From: Cytophagales bacterium | Lineage (GTDB): Bacteria; Bacteroidota; Bacteroidia; Cytophagales; 172606-1 | Direction: 5' to 3' | DNA: 64,000 nucleotides | Assembly: GCA_030446715.1 (NCBI GenBank) | Contig: JAUJMU010000006.1 | Location: 352,501 to 416,500, forward strand | Shown: positions 12,092-20,295 of the stretch, in pieces | How the letters are laid out: each line of letters begins with the position of its first letter | Numbering within the stretch: the stretch's first letter is position 1 | The notes under the pieces: generated by a model | Databases searched by the model: none | What the model was told of the DNA's origin: nothing | Seen by the model: the letters and a program-made list of their open reading frames with translations, nothing else | Position numbers and translations under genes: made by a program

Positions 12092-12790
12092 ATGATTAAT
12101 ATAGTACTTGCTGATGATCACAAGATCATCCGGGACGGAATTAGGGCGCTGCTCTCAGGGGAATCTCAGCTCAACGTGACAGGGGAAGCTTCCAACGGCG
12201 TTGAGGTGCTGGAGATACTGGCCACCCGCCCGGAAGTGGATGTTGTGTTGCTGGACCTGAATATGCCCGTGATGGATGGTTTTGAAGCAATGGAACAGAT
12301 TCGTGAACGTTTCCCGAAAGTGAAGGTGGTGGCCCTTTCCATGCTGGACCACGAGAACTACGTCTACCGAATTATGGAAGCCGGTGCCATGGGGTACATC
12401 CTCAAGAACACAGGTACGGAAGAACTGGTGTTTGGCATTCAGCGTGCTGCCCAGGGAATACGGTTTATATGCAGCGAAATCAGTCTGAACCTGCTCAAGC
12501 GTAATAAGGATCTTCAGCAGCATACAATACCAATGGGCTTTGCCGATTCGTCCGAAAAAGGTACCGGCGACCTTTCCAAACGGGAAGCCGAAGTGCTGCA
12601 CCTCATTGCACAGGGATATACCAACGCCGAAATCGCCGAAAAGCTATTTACCAGCCGCCGCACGATTGAAAGCCACCGCCAGAACCTGCTCGACAAGACG
12701 GGTGCCAAAAACACGGCTACGCTGATCGTTTACGGCATTTCCAAAGGCCTGATCCGGGCCAACGCCCCGGTTACCGATGAACCGGCCTGA
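12092..12790 (+). CDS. NarL/FixJ-family response regulator
   Basis: A DNA-binding response regulator of 232 residues. ATG 12092 is chosen because the receiver domain begins at once (MINIVLADDHKIIRDGIRAL); the frame stays open 16 codons upstream without homology. Receiver features are the acidic pair DD, phosphoacceptor Asp in VVLLDLNMP, the Ser/Thr switch in VVALSM and Lys in YILKNTGTEEL. The C-terminal LuxR-type HTH spans about residues 155-220 (LSKREAEVLHLIAQGYTNAE, TSRRTIESHRQNLLDKTGAK). No histidine kinase lies next to it, so it is an orphan regulator here. Its 3' end faces the CheR remnant across a shared hairpin. Confidence 0.93.
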   Translation: MINIVLADDHKIIRDGIRALLSGESQLNVTGEASNGVEVLEILATRPEVDVVLLDLNMPVMDGFEAMEQIRERFPKVKVVALSMLDHENYVYRIMEAGAMGYILKNTGTEELVFGIQRAAQGIRFICSEISLNLLKRNKDLQQHTIPMGFADSSEKGTGDLSKREAEVLHLIAQGYTNAEIAEKLFTSRRTIESHRQNLLDKTGAKNTATLIVYGISKGLIRANAPVTDEPA

Positions 12791-12873
12791 GCGGAAGGAA
12801 AACGGGAAAGGAGAGACCAGATGCCGGAGATCAGAAGATGGAAGGCAGCTGACACAGGGAAGTAGAAGTTGAC

Positions 12874-12910
12874 AGACCCAACTACCAGTCAGCCACTGGT
12901 AGTTGGGTCT
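12874..12910. terminator. Hairpin between convergent genes
   Basis: Perfect 16-bp stem (agacccaactaccagt, loop cagcc, actggtagttgggtct) followed on the plus strand by ggctttt. It can serve the response regulator and, in reverse, the CheR remnant. Confidence 0.7.
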
Positions 12911-12923
12911 GGCTTTTCCGGCT

Positions 12924-14052
12924 TTACCTGGTGAGAATATCCGTCACGGACCAGACTTCCGGCCAAACCTTTAAGTGATACCAAAGAAAAATAGCGTCCG
13001 GAATCAGGTCTTTTACCGCTGATTCCCGACGACTGTTCCTTTGAGTCTCCCCTTCTTTGACCAGCAGCAGTCCCTTCAGTTCCCGGGGGTACTCCAAAGG
13101 CTCTATGGTCAGCTTCAGCGGCCGGTAAGTTTCCCCGTCGGGCACCAGCACTTCGCTGACCACTATGGTCTGCTTCTGGGTATTTGCCCGCAACACGGCA
13201 CTGCGCAGTTCGCCGGCAAGGCCTTCGCGGGCCATGTCAAACACGTTGATGTCGGCCTGGCCGGTGGCGAGCTGCAGGTAGTGACCCGTCTGACCGTTTA
13301 CGTACAGGATGCCGCCGCTCTCATTGATCAGTACCGAGGCGGGTGTATGTTTTTCGAGCAGCAGCTTACGCGTCTGTTCGGCAAGGGAGACGGAAATTTT
13401 GCCGGAAGGCCGTTCGGGAATGGCCGGCATGACACTGGCAGGCGTAAATGTACGGGAGTTGGTCGGAAATCCGGTGATCCGGCCGGGGGCAAGGCTGTGG
13501 TCCAGGCGTTTGTATACCCGCCATTTGGAGTCTACAGTGGCAAACTGTTTCTCAAACCCGCTGATGGTTTCGGAAGGCCCCAGAAACATGAATCCATCCG
13601 GCGACAAGGTATAGTGGAAGATGGGCAGCAGCTTCTTCTGTAGTTCCGGGGCAAGGTAAATGAGCACATTGCGGCAGCACAGCAAGTCGAGTTTGGTAAA
13701 AGGGGCGTCTTTGATCAGGTTATGCCCGGCAAACACCACCATTTCGCGTACTTCCTGCACGATCTGGTAAAAATCATCGCGCCGGACAAACCACCTTTCC
13801 AGCCTTTCGGCTGAAACGTCGTTGGAGATGTTGGACAGGTACACCCCGCTGCGGGCCCGCCGGATGGCTTCCGGATCAAGGTCGGTGGCGTAAATCTGTA
13901 CCTTCAGGTTGGTTTTGATCTTCAGCTTCTGCATGCACTCCCGGATCAGGATGCCCACCGAATAAGCTTCCTCCCCGGTGGAGCAGAAGGCTTTGCAATT
14001 CATTATCACCGCCGGAAGCCGCATCCGGCGCGGGTATTTTCTTTTCTTCCAT
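12924..14052 (-). pseudogene. CheR / CheB-CheR-type methyltransferase remnant
   Basis: SAM-dependent protein-glutamate methyltransferase sequence, broken at both ends. ATG 14052 begins MEEKKIPAPDAASGGDNELQ, which looks like the polar leader of such proteins. At about 13995 the sequence jumps, out of frame, into the CheR core at FCSTGEEAYSVGILIRE (SAM motif I). The helical N-domain and anything before it are missing. The core continues well: IYATDLDPEAIRRARSGVY, FTKLDLLCCRNVLIYL, FMFLGPSETISGF, then a PAS-like segment (about residues 235-345, HTPASVLINESGGILYVNG). The protein ends abruptly after the PAS-like domain; relatives usually continue into a coiled coil and histidine kinase. Probably non-functional; it is divergent to the CheB gene. 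Confidence 0.75.
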
Positions 14053-14441
14053 AATGTATGCTTGTACTCCTGTCCACCCGAAGCCGCCACAGTGCCGGGG
14101 CGCTTTCGCCTGAATATAAAAAAATCCGGCGCGTAATGACTAACAGAATAGTGATTAAGGGTTCACCCGTATTATCATTCCGGCTGCGGGCAGCTGACCG
14201 GTCTCAGGCGTCTCCACCCGAACCGGTCTGGCTGTAAAGTTAAATTAATGTATTGAGCCCTTCTTATGCCGAAGCAAAATCAGTAGTTCTGGCATGATGC
14301 TCCGTAGTTTCCGGTTGATTGTTGTAAAGCTTTTCCGCCGCGCGGACACTTATACCTATTGGCTGGTCCTGCTCCTTTACAGCAGTTCAGGTGATTTGGT
14401 ACCTGACCAACCAGCCCCTGACTCTTCCCGTAAAAGAGGTT
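14053..14441. other. Divergent intergenic region between the CheR remnant and CheB
   Basis: About 390 bp with no credible ORF; the frame upstream of CheB is open from 14391 but shows no homology before 14442. It probably holds the CheB promoter and the scar of the CheR deletion. Confidence 0.45.
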
Positions 14442-15467
14442 ATGAGTGGAAAAACTGACCACAACATTGTCGTAATCGGTACCTCGGCCGGCGGACTCGA
14501 AGCACTGCGCCAGTTGCTGAAGCCCCTGAAAAAGGATCTCCCGGCAGCATTGTTCATCGTGCAGCACCTTGCCCTGACCTCTTCAACGGAAATCCACGTG
14601 GAGATCCTGCAAAAACACACCGCTCTTCTCTGCAAAGCCGGCGAGGACGGCGAGACCATCCAGCCGGGCACCGTTTACCTTGCCCCGGCAGATCAACACA
14701 TGATGTTCAGGGGCAACCGGCTTCAACTCACCAGAGGATCGCGGGAAAACGGTTTCCGGCCCGCCATTGATACCCTGTTCCGTTCGGCGGCGGCCCATCA
14801 CGATTCGCGGGTAATCGGTATTCTGCTCACCGGTATGCTTTATGACGGCACGGTGGGCATGGAAGCCATCCGGCGGAGCGGCGGCATCACCGTGGTGCAG
14901 GACCCCAACGATGCGCCTTACCCCAACATGCCGGCCAACGTGCTGCTGCACATGGAAGTAGATCACAACCTGCCCGTGGCCGAAATCGGAATCCTGCTTG
15001 AAGAACTGGTACACCGCAAAACGCACCCGCATACCATTCCCGACGACATCAAAGCCGAAGCCGCCATTGCCGAAAGGATGCCGGCCGGCACCCAACAGGT
15101 GGAACCGCTGGGGTACCGTTCGCCGATAACCTGCCCCGACTGCGGGGGCATTCTCTGGGAAATGAAGGAAGGCAGCATTACCCGGCTCCGCTGCCATACC
15201 GGCCACACCCACGTGGCCGAATCGGTGCTGCTCCACAAGGACAAACAGTTGGAAGAAACTTTGTGGATTGCCCTGCGCATTCTTGAGGAGCGGCGAAACA
15301 TGCTGGTCCTGATTGCGGGAGAATCAAGGAACGCCGGGGCGGTAAAAGAGATGTATCAGAGCAAGATCGAAGAAACTGAATCGCACATTGAACGCATCCG
15401 GAGGCTGATCTTCAGCGACGCCGGCAGTCCGGAAGTACTGCGGCAGGAATCAAAGAGAGCGGGTTGA
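14442..15467 (+). CDS. cheB: CheB-type protein-glutamate methylesterase without a receiver domain
   Basis: Catalyses demethylation or deamidation of receptor glutamates; receiver-free forms such as this usually belong to two-component pathways outside chemotaxis. ATG 14442 is chosen because the catalytic domain begins directly (MSGKTDHNIVVIGTSAGGLE). The triad is visible: Ser15 in GTSAGG, His in FIVQHLA, Asp in LLTGMLYDGTVGM. The catalytic domain covers residues 7-190. The C-terminal part has a zinc-ribbon-like CPDCGG and RCHTGHTH pair (about 228-255), then an alpha-helical tail. It is divergent from the CheR remnant, so the two were probably partners of one signalling pair of which only CheB is intact. 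Confidence 0.88.
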   Translation: MSGKTDHNIVVIGTSAGGLEALRQLLKPLKKDLPAALFIVQHLALTSSTEIHVEILQKHTALLCKAGEDGETIQPGTVYLAPADQHMMFRGNRLQLTRGSRENGFRPAIDTLFRSAAAHHDSRVIGILLTGMLYDGTVGMEAIRRSGGITVVQDPNDAPYPNMPANVLLHMEVDHNLPVAEIGILLEELVHRKTHPHTIPDDIKAEAAIAERMPAGTQQVEPLGYRSPITCPDCGGILWEMKEGSITRLRCHTGHTHVAESVLLHKDKQLEETLWIALRILEERRNMLVLIAGESRNAGAVKEMYQSKIEETESHIERIRRLIFSDAGSPEVLRQESKRAG

Positions 15468-15656
15468 TCGGGTAGCTGCGCAATTTTAAATGGTGAATTC
15501 TGAATTTCAAATGCACCGGCCAGGTAGAAGAAAATCCTGACATCCGGGCGGAAGGCAGCAGCTTTCCGGAGGCATTCCGACGCCTTTTGTCGCAGCTGCG
15601 CAGCTATGAAGTTTTGGCCGCAGAGTGCCGGATTGTGGTCAGGTACCGCTATAAAA

Positions 15657-16208
15657 TTACCTCTTGAGCACCGCTGCCGGCGCAGTCAGCAGACCCGTCT
15701 GGCGTACCGGCTGACCTACCTGGGCTGCTTTGCCCGCCAGCGTAAATTCAAGGTAAAAACTCCGGTACCGGGTCACCAGCACGGCCGAAGCCGGGGCATA
15801 CTCTTCCAGCAGTTTCTGCTGCCGGCCCGCAATATCGAGGTGAAATTTTTCCCGCCCGTGCAGCAGCGTAAGGCCTACCGACCAGTCTTGCTGGTGCAGC
15901 ATGAAGGACCGCGAATCGAAGGCAATGAAACCAGGGGCATAAGGAAAAGTGCCGGCTTTCCGCAGCCGGAGGTCAATAGCCACCCGCGCAATGGCCCGGA
16001 TTGCCAGACTGGCCGGAATCCCGTACATCCTGCGGATGGTCTTGTAACAGCCCTGGTGCAGCACCCACTGCTGGCTGGTCTGGTGTTCAATTCCGTAGGT
16101 CCAGATCAGGTTGCATGCGGCGGCAAAAGCCCGCAGGGTTTCCTCTAAATGCTCTCTCTGTTGCTGAACAATATTCAGCTTACAGCTAAGCGGTATGGTG
16201 TTGTTCAT
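15657..16208 (-). CDS. N-terminal half of an IS605-type OrfB/TnpB protein (no RuvC domain)
   Basis: TnpB proteins are RNA-guided nucleases of IS200/IS605 elements, about 400 residues long. This 183-residue ORF matches only the N-terminal half: a start of the type LSCKLNIVQQQREHLEETL, then AACNLIWTYGIEH, CYKTIRRMYGIPASLAIRA, IARVAIDLR, and the beta-rich stretch ending LVTRYRSFYLEFTLAGK. In relatives the RuvC motif (GIDLG-type Asp) and zinc ribbon follow here; this ORF instead ends with about 20 unrelated residues (GLLTAPAAVLKR). ATG 16208 is preferred over 16262 because the family begins there. No TnpA and no recognisable element ends were seen. Likely a remnant; a domesticated short form cannot be excluded. 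Confidence 0.65.
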   Translation of the reverse strand: MNNTIPLSCKLNIVQQQREHLEETLRAFAAACNLIWTYGIEHQTSQQWVLHQGCYKTIRRMYGIPASLAIRAIARVAIDLRLRKAGTFPYAPGFIAFDSRSFMLHQQDWSVGLTLLHGREKFHLDIAGRQQKLLEEYAPASAVLVTRYRSFYLEFTLAGKAAQVGQPVRQTGLLTAPAAVLKR

Positions 16209-16567
16209 AAGGGGCTGTCCCGGAAAAATGCAGAGGTAGCCTTTGTCAGGCAGCCTCTGCATTGTGATACAAATAGAGGTTAAAAAATGCCCTGCCGTCC
16301 GAGGCAGCGGTCAGGGCGTAGTTACGGTGCCTTTTCACTAAATGTTTATATTAAGCACTGAAAACCAATAAAATACCACTTTATACTAACCATTTCCATT
16401 TACTACGGATAGATGCGGAAAACACGGTATCCGGTGTGCCGAGACCCGGATGGCAGGCAGGAAATAGCCGGCGTGGCAAAGACCTCACCGGAATTTCACC
16501 CGAGATGCCTCACAAAATCATTATTGCGCTTATCTTCGCCTGAACCGGAACATTCCAGCTTCAAAAC
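16209..16567. other. Divergent intergenic region (about 360 bp)
   Basis: Contains a short hairpin-forming stretch around 16286-16317 (gccctg / cagggc arms) and an A/T-rich segment at 16335-16400. No ORF is supported. It probably holds the promoter of the 16568 gene. Confidence 0.45.
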
Positions 16568-18298
16568 ATGAATACCAACACGCACCTGGTACTGACCAGA
16601 GCCCAGGAATCAAGGGCTGCCATCGAAAGGCTTTACATCACCATGCGCCACCTTTTCAACCGCGGTTACTACAAGCCGTCGAAGGTGTCGGGTGAAGAAA
16701 TGCGGCGGGCATTGCTCACGCTGCGCCCCGAAATATATGGCTCGGTAAATGACCCCCAGAAGGTGGAACTGGACGGCCTCGTGTACGTGATGGACCGCCT
16801 GCCCAGGGGCATAGAATCGTGCCGTTTCATCACGCTGACTTCGCAGGAAGGCTACGCTTCCTCCAGTTTTCCGGTGCTGGTACCGGCTAAGCGCCGCCGC
16901 AACTGCTACCGCGTGGACGAGGAGCAGATGGTGGTTGAGGTCACCAACGGCCGCAGCGAGATATACGATATTCTCACCCACCTCACGTTTATGTTCATGG
17001 AAGCCGACAAGATCCGGAAGCACGCCTTCCACGAACGGGGCGGCATGACGCGGGAATGGGAAAAGCTGGAAGCCATTATCCAGTCAGGCGGCAAGGTGGA
17101 TGATGACGAACGCGAACTGGCCCTCACCTACGTGAGCACCATCCTTGGCCGCACCTTTGCCGAAACGGAGAAAGCCTACCGCCGTTTCCTCGAAAATCCC
17201 ACCACGAATACCGGTCTGTTCCAGATCGTGTACGGGCTGGGCAAAACCTCTCACCGGGAAGAGGCAAAAAATCAGGACCGGGAAATCAGCTTCACGCCTA
17301 CCCTTCGCGAACGGGTGGGCCATCACCTGTACGGCGAACGGTGGGCAAGCCACATCAAACGTTACCTGCTCACCCAGGGCCTGCACGAAAGGCCCCTGCA
17401 CATTATCAGTGCCAACCCGCACAGCGTGATGAATGCACTGTATGCTCGGGCCGCCCTGGGCAAGAACCAGCCGGAAGGCGACCTGTACGAAATTGCCCTG
17501 CAGCTCAGCCGGTCCGAAAACCACGCCCTGCGCAAACAGGTGGCGGCGTATGCGACCGAAAACGGCCTGCATGAACTGGAAGACCTCTCGGGCACCAGCA
17601 TTGCCGTGCAGCTGATCGATACGGCCAAACTGAACCTCAGGAAACTGCCTCCTGAACTCTCCTTCAATCCGGAGTACGTAAAGGAGCAGCAGCCCGTCAT
17701 TCTGGTGATGGATTATGCCTTCGGCGAACAGGCATTTGAGACAATGGACGAGTTGCTCAAACCCTACTCCGACGCCGCCACCCGGTACCGGATGAACGTT
17801 GCCTCGGTCTCTATCATGGGCAAGGCGGGCATTCTCACCGGCGACAAGGGCGACATCATGATTCCTACCTCCCACATTTTTGAGGGCACGGCCGATAACT
17901 ATCCGCTGGAAAATGAATTCACCATGGAAGATTTCGCCGGGGAAAACGTCAGCGTGTACGACGGGGCGATGATCACGGTGCTGGGCACTTCGCTGCAGAA
18001 CCGGGACATTCTCTCCTATTTCCGCAACTCCTCCTGGAAAGCCATCGGGCTGGAAATGGAAGGTGCGCATTACCAGAAGGCCATTCAGGCCCAGTCGCGT
18101 ATCCGGGGCAGCATCCGGGGTGATGTGAAGGTGCGGTATGCCTACTATGCCTCGGATAACCCACTGGTGACGGGGGCCACCCTTGCCTCGGGCAGCCTCG
18201 GCACCATCGGCGTAAAACCAACGTACCTGATCACGGTCAAGTGCCTCTGCCGGATTCTCTGCCACACCCAACAGGAGACGGCTGTAACAGTGGGGTAG
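16568..18298 (+). CDS. Conserved Bacteroidota protein with a nucleoside-phosphorylase-like C-terminal domain
   Basis: A 576-residue cytosolic protein, probably of the family listed as DUF6909 (name from memory). The N-terminal two thirds are helical and contain RAQESRAAIERLYITMRHLF, LRPEIYGS and AKRRRNCYRVDEEQM. The last 220 residues look like the purine/uridine phosphorylase and AMP nucleosidase fold: MNVASVSIMGKAGIL, GDIMIPTSHIFEG, VYDGAMITVLGTS, then IGLEMEGAHYQKAI with the EMEG ribose-binding signature, and YYASDNPLVTGATLASG. The final 20 residues (CLCRILCHTQQETAVTVG) look out of character, and a late indel may have altered the tail. No partner gene is adjacent. Catalysis is not established. 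Confidence 0.78.
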   Translation: MNTNTHLVLTRAQESRAAIERLYITMRHLFNRGYYKPSKVSGEEMRRALLTLRPEIYGSVNDPQKVELDGLVYVMDRLPRGIESCRFITLTSQEGYASSSFPVLVPAKRRRNCYRVDEEQMVVEVTNGRSEIYDILTHLTFMFMEADKIRKHAFHERGGMTREWEKLEAIIQSGGKVDDDERELALTYVSTILGRTFAETEKAYRRFLENPTTNTGLFQIVYGLGKTSHREEAKNQDREISFTPTLRERVGHHLYGERWASHIKRYLLTQGLHERPLHIISANPHSVMNALYARAALGKNQPEGDLYEIALQLSRSENHALRKQVAAYATENGLHELEDLSGTSIAVQLIDTAKLNLRKLPPELSFNPEYVKEQQPVILVMDYAFGEQAFETMDELLKPYSDAATRYRMNVASVSIMGKAGILTGDKGDIMIPTSHIFEGTADNYPLENEFTMEDFAGENVSVYDGAMITVLGTSLQNRDILSYFRNSSWKAIGLEMEGAHYQKAIQAQSRIRGSIRGDVKVRYAYYASDNPLVTGATLASGSLGTIGVKPTYLITVKCLCRILCHTQQETAVTVG

Positions 18299-18344
18299 CG
18301 TTTTGGATGGTTGAATTGCTGAATTGCTGAATGGTTGGATGAAC

Positions 18345-18421
18345 TCACTGATACAAGCGTGGACGCTTGTATCAGTGATGGGTGGTGCTCCTCAACTGGT
18401 GCAGGCGCCCACGCCTGCACC
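18345..18421. repeat. Two tandem perfect stem-loops in an intergenic region
   Basis: The first hairpin, 18345-18378, has a 15-bp perfect stem (tcactgatacaagcg) and a tgga loop. The second, 18398-18421, has a 10-bp perfect stem (ggtgcaggcg) and a ccca loop. Neither is followed by a T-run. They lie between two same-direction genes. Confidence 0.75.
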
Positions 18422-18563
18422 TCTGCATCCTTCCCGACCGAAATTTCCCTCCGGAGGAGGGCACTTCTGCGCCCCCTTCTGACGTTAATCGTAAAAATAC
18501 TTTCCTGCCTTTCCCCGACGCCTAACGACCGAGCCTTACCTCACAGGTGTAAATAAACAGTAA

Positions 18564-19739
18564 ATGAATGATCTTTCTGGCCCGGCCCGGGCCTCGGTGG
18601 CCGTGGTTTTGTCATTACTTCTGATGGCGTCGTGCAGCCGTGACCGGACCGTTTCGCCCGAAGAGGAATGCCTTACCCGCCCCTCCATTGCGCACGGCCG
18701 GACGGTCCCCGGCCAGTACATTGTGGCTTACCGCGACAATGGGCTGCCCGATGCTACGGCCGGCGTTTCCAATGCCCGGGTGGCTGCTTTTACGGACCGC
18801 TTTATGAGCCGGCACCGGATTGACCGACAGTCGGTGGAAGGGTACCTGACCGGTGAAGTAAAAGGTTTCGTTGCCCACCTCGACAATAGTCAGCTTGCAA
18901 TGTTGGAAAGTGACCCCGCCGTGGAAGCCGTGGAGCCGGACCGGATCGTTTCGCTTTCGGCCTGTTTTACGGTAGTGGAACCCCGGCGGGTGGCGTGGGG
19001 CGTCCGGCGCACCGGCTACTCGGACGGAACCGGCAAAACGGCATGGGTGATTGATACCGGCATTGACCTCGACCATTCCGACCTGAACGTAGACCAGACC
19101 CGGAGCCTTTCTTTCGTGCCCGGCAAAACTGCCGATGACGACAATGGCCACGGCACCCACGTAGCCGGTATCATCGGGGCGAAGAACAACCGCATCGGTA
19201 CGCTGGGCGTTGCTTCAGGGGCGACGCTGATTGCTCTCAAGGTACTTGACGACAAGGGAGACGGCTACCTTTCCAAAGTGATCAGCGCCGTGGCCCACGT
19301 GAGCCGCAATGGCAAGGCCGGCGATGTAGTGAACATGAGTCTGGGCAATGAGGCCTCCGCGCTGCTGGACCGCGAAGTGCAGGCTGCCGCCCAGAGAGGC
19401 ATTCTGTTTTCGGTGGCGGCCGGCAACGATGCCAGAATGGCCTCACTCAACTCCCCGGCCCGGGTAAACCACCAGAATGTGTTTACCATCTCGGCGATGG
19501 ACAGCACCGACACCTGGGCAAAGTTTTCCAACTTCGGCAATGATGCCGTAGACTACTGCGCCCCCGGGGTCCGGATTCTCTCCACCCACCTCAATGGCGG
19601 CTACGCCGTGATGAGCGGAACCTCCATGGCAGCCCCGCACGTGGCCGGCTTACTGCTGCTGAGGGGCAAAAGTCTAGCCTCCCGGGGTTTCGTAAAAAAC
19701 GACCCCGACGGCACTCCCGATCCGGTGGTGGTCTGGTAA
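18564..19739 (+). CDS. S8 family subtilisin-like serine protease, lipoprotein
   Basis: A secreted or membrane-anchored peptidase of 391 residues. The signal peptide ends in a lipobox-like LLLMASC (Cys about 24). An inhibitor-I9-like propeptide spans about residues 48-130 (GQYIVAYRDNG to AVEPDRIVSL). The catalytic domain follows with Asp164 in VIDTGIDLDH, His196 in NGHGTHVAG, the oxyanion Asn in AAGNDA, and Ser354 in MSGTSMAAPHVAG. The order and spacing are those of an active subtilase. It ends with a short GTPDPVVVW tail. It is monocistronic, and the next gene is a small unrelated ORF. Confidence 0.95.
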   Translation: MNDLSGPARASVAVVLSLLLMASCSRDRTVSPEEECLTRPSIAHGRTVPGQYIVAYRDNGLPDATAGVSNARVAAFTDRFMSRHRIDRQSVEGYLTGEVKGFVAHLDNSQLAMLESDPAVEAVEPDRIVSLSACFTVVEPRRVAWGVRRTGYSDGTGKTAWVIDTGIDLDHSDLNVDQTRSLSFVPGKTADDDNGHGTHVAGIIGAKNNRIGTLGVASGATLIALKVLDDKGDGYLSKVISAVAHVSRNGKAGDVVNMSLGNEASALLDREVQAAAQRGILFSVAAGNDARMASLNSPARVNHQNVFTISAMDSTDTWAKFSNFGNDAVDYCAPGVRILSTHLNGGYAVMSGTSMAAPHVAGLLLLRGKSLASRGFVKNDPDGTPDPVVVW

Positions 19740-19882
19740 GGAATGGCGGAGTCAGGCCCGGCTGACAACGGAACTTCTGCCGGAGCCACTTCGCAGCGGA
19801 ACACACCCGCCTGAAAAACGGATTTTCAGCAATTGCCGATTTGTTCTATATTGTAGGGATAAACTTAGCCTTACCCAACTTT

Positions 19883-20113
19883 ATGGATCTGCTCCAACCG
19901 ATTGAAAAACTGAAACTTTCCCCTACAGACGACGGTCAGATAAAGGAAATGGTTGACGACTGTAATGGCCTGATTGACCGCTACAATGCCAGATTGCCCT
20001 CCGGAGAACAATCTGCGCCCCAGGCTTCCGCCGGTACGGATCAATTGCAGGGCCTGTACATTCAGATTGTCAACTACAAGAAAAAAATAGAAAAGATCAG
20101 AATGGGTTATTAG
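19883..20113 (+). CDS. Hypothetical small protein (76 aa)
   Basis: Starts MDLLQPIEKLKLSPTDDGQ at ATG 19883; an ATG 14 codons upstream adds hydrophobic residues without a clear signal pattern and is less likely. The sequence is soluble and helical, with a KKKIEKIRMGY end. No family recognised. It lies alone between a subtilase gene and a convergent operon. Confidence 0.5.
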   Translation: MDLLQPIEKLKLSPTDDGQIKEMVDDCNGLIDRYNARLPSGEQSAPQASAGTDQLQGLYIQIVNYKKKIEKIRMGY

Positions 20114-20162
20114 GTAGGGAATGGTTGAATAAACAGAAATAAGAATTTCGGAACACAGGGCA

Positions 20163-20193
20163 CAAAAAAAAGGCCGGCGCAATGCCGGCCTAA
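20163..20193 (-). terminator. Intrinsic terminator of the sigma-factor operon
   Basis: Stem ggccggc / gccggcc (20172-20190), which on the minus strand is followed by a run of eight T. It lies about 100 bp after the stop at 20296. Confidence 0.85.
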
Positions 20194-20295
20194 CTCTTTC
20201 TTTGGTGATCATAACGGGTAATCAATCCTGACCCTTTGTCTCCTTACGACTTACGACTCTGGACTTACAACTAAAAACTAACCACTGACCACTTC

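Noticed and set aside
17084-18271. 395-aa minus-strand ORF
   Set aside because: Shadow of the conserved 576-aa gene; rich in Gly, His and Val as is typical of antisense frames in high-GC genes.
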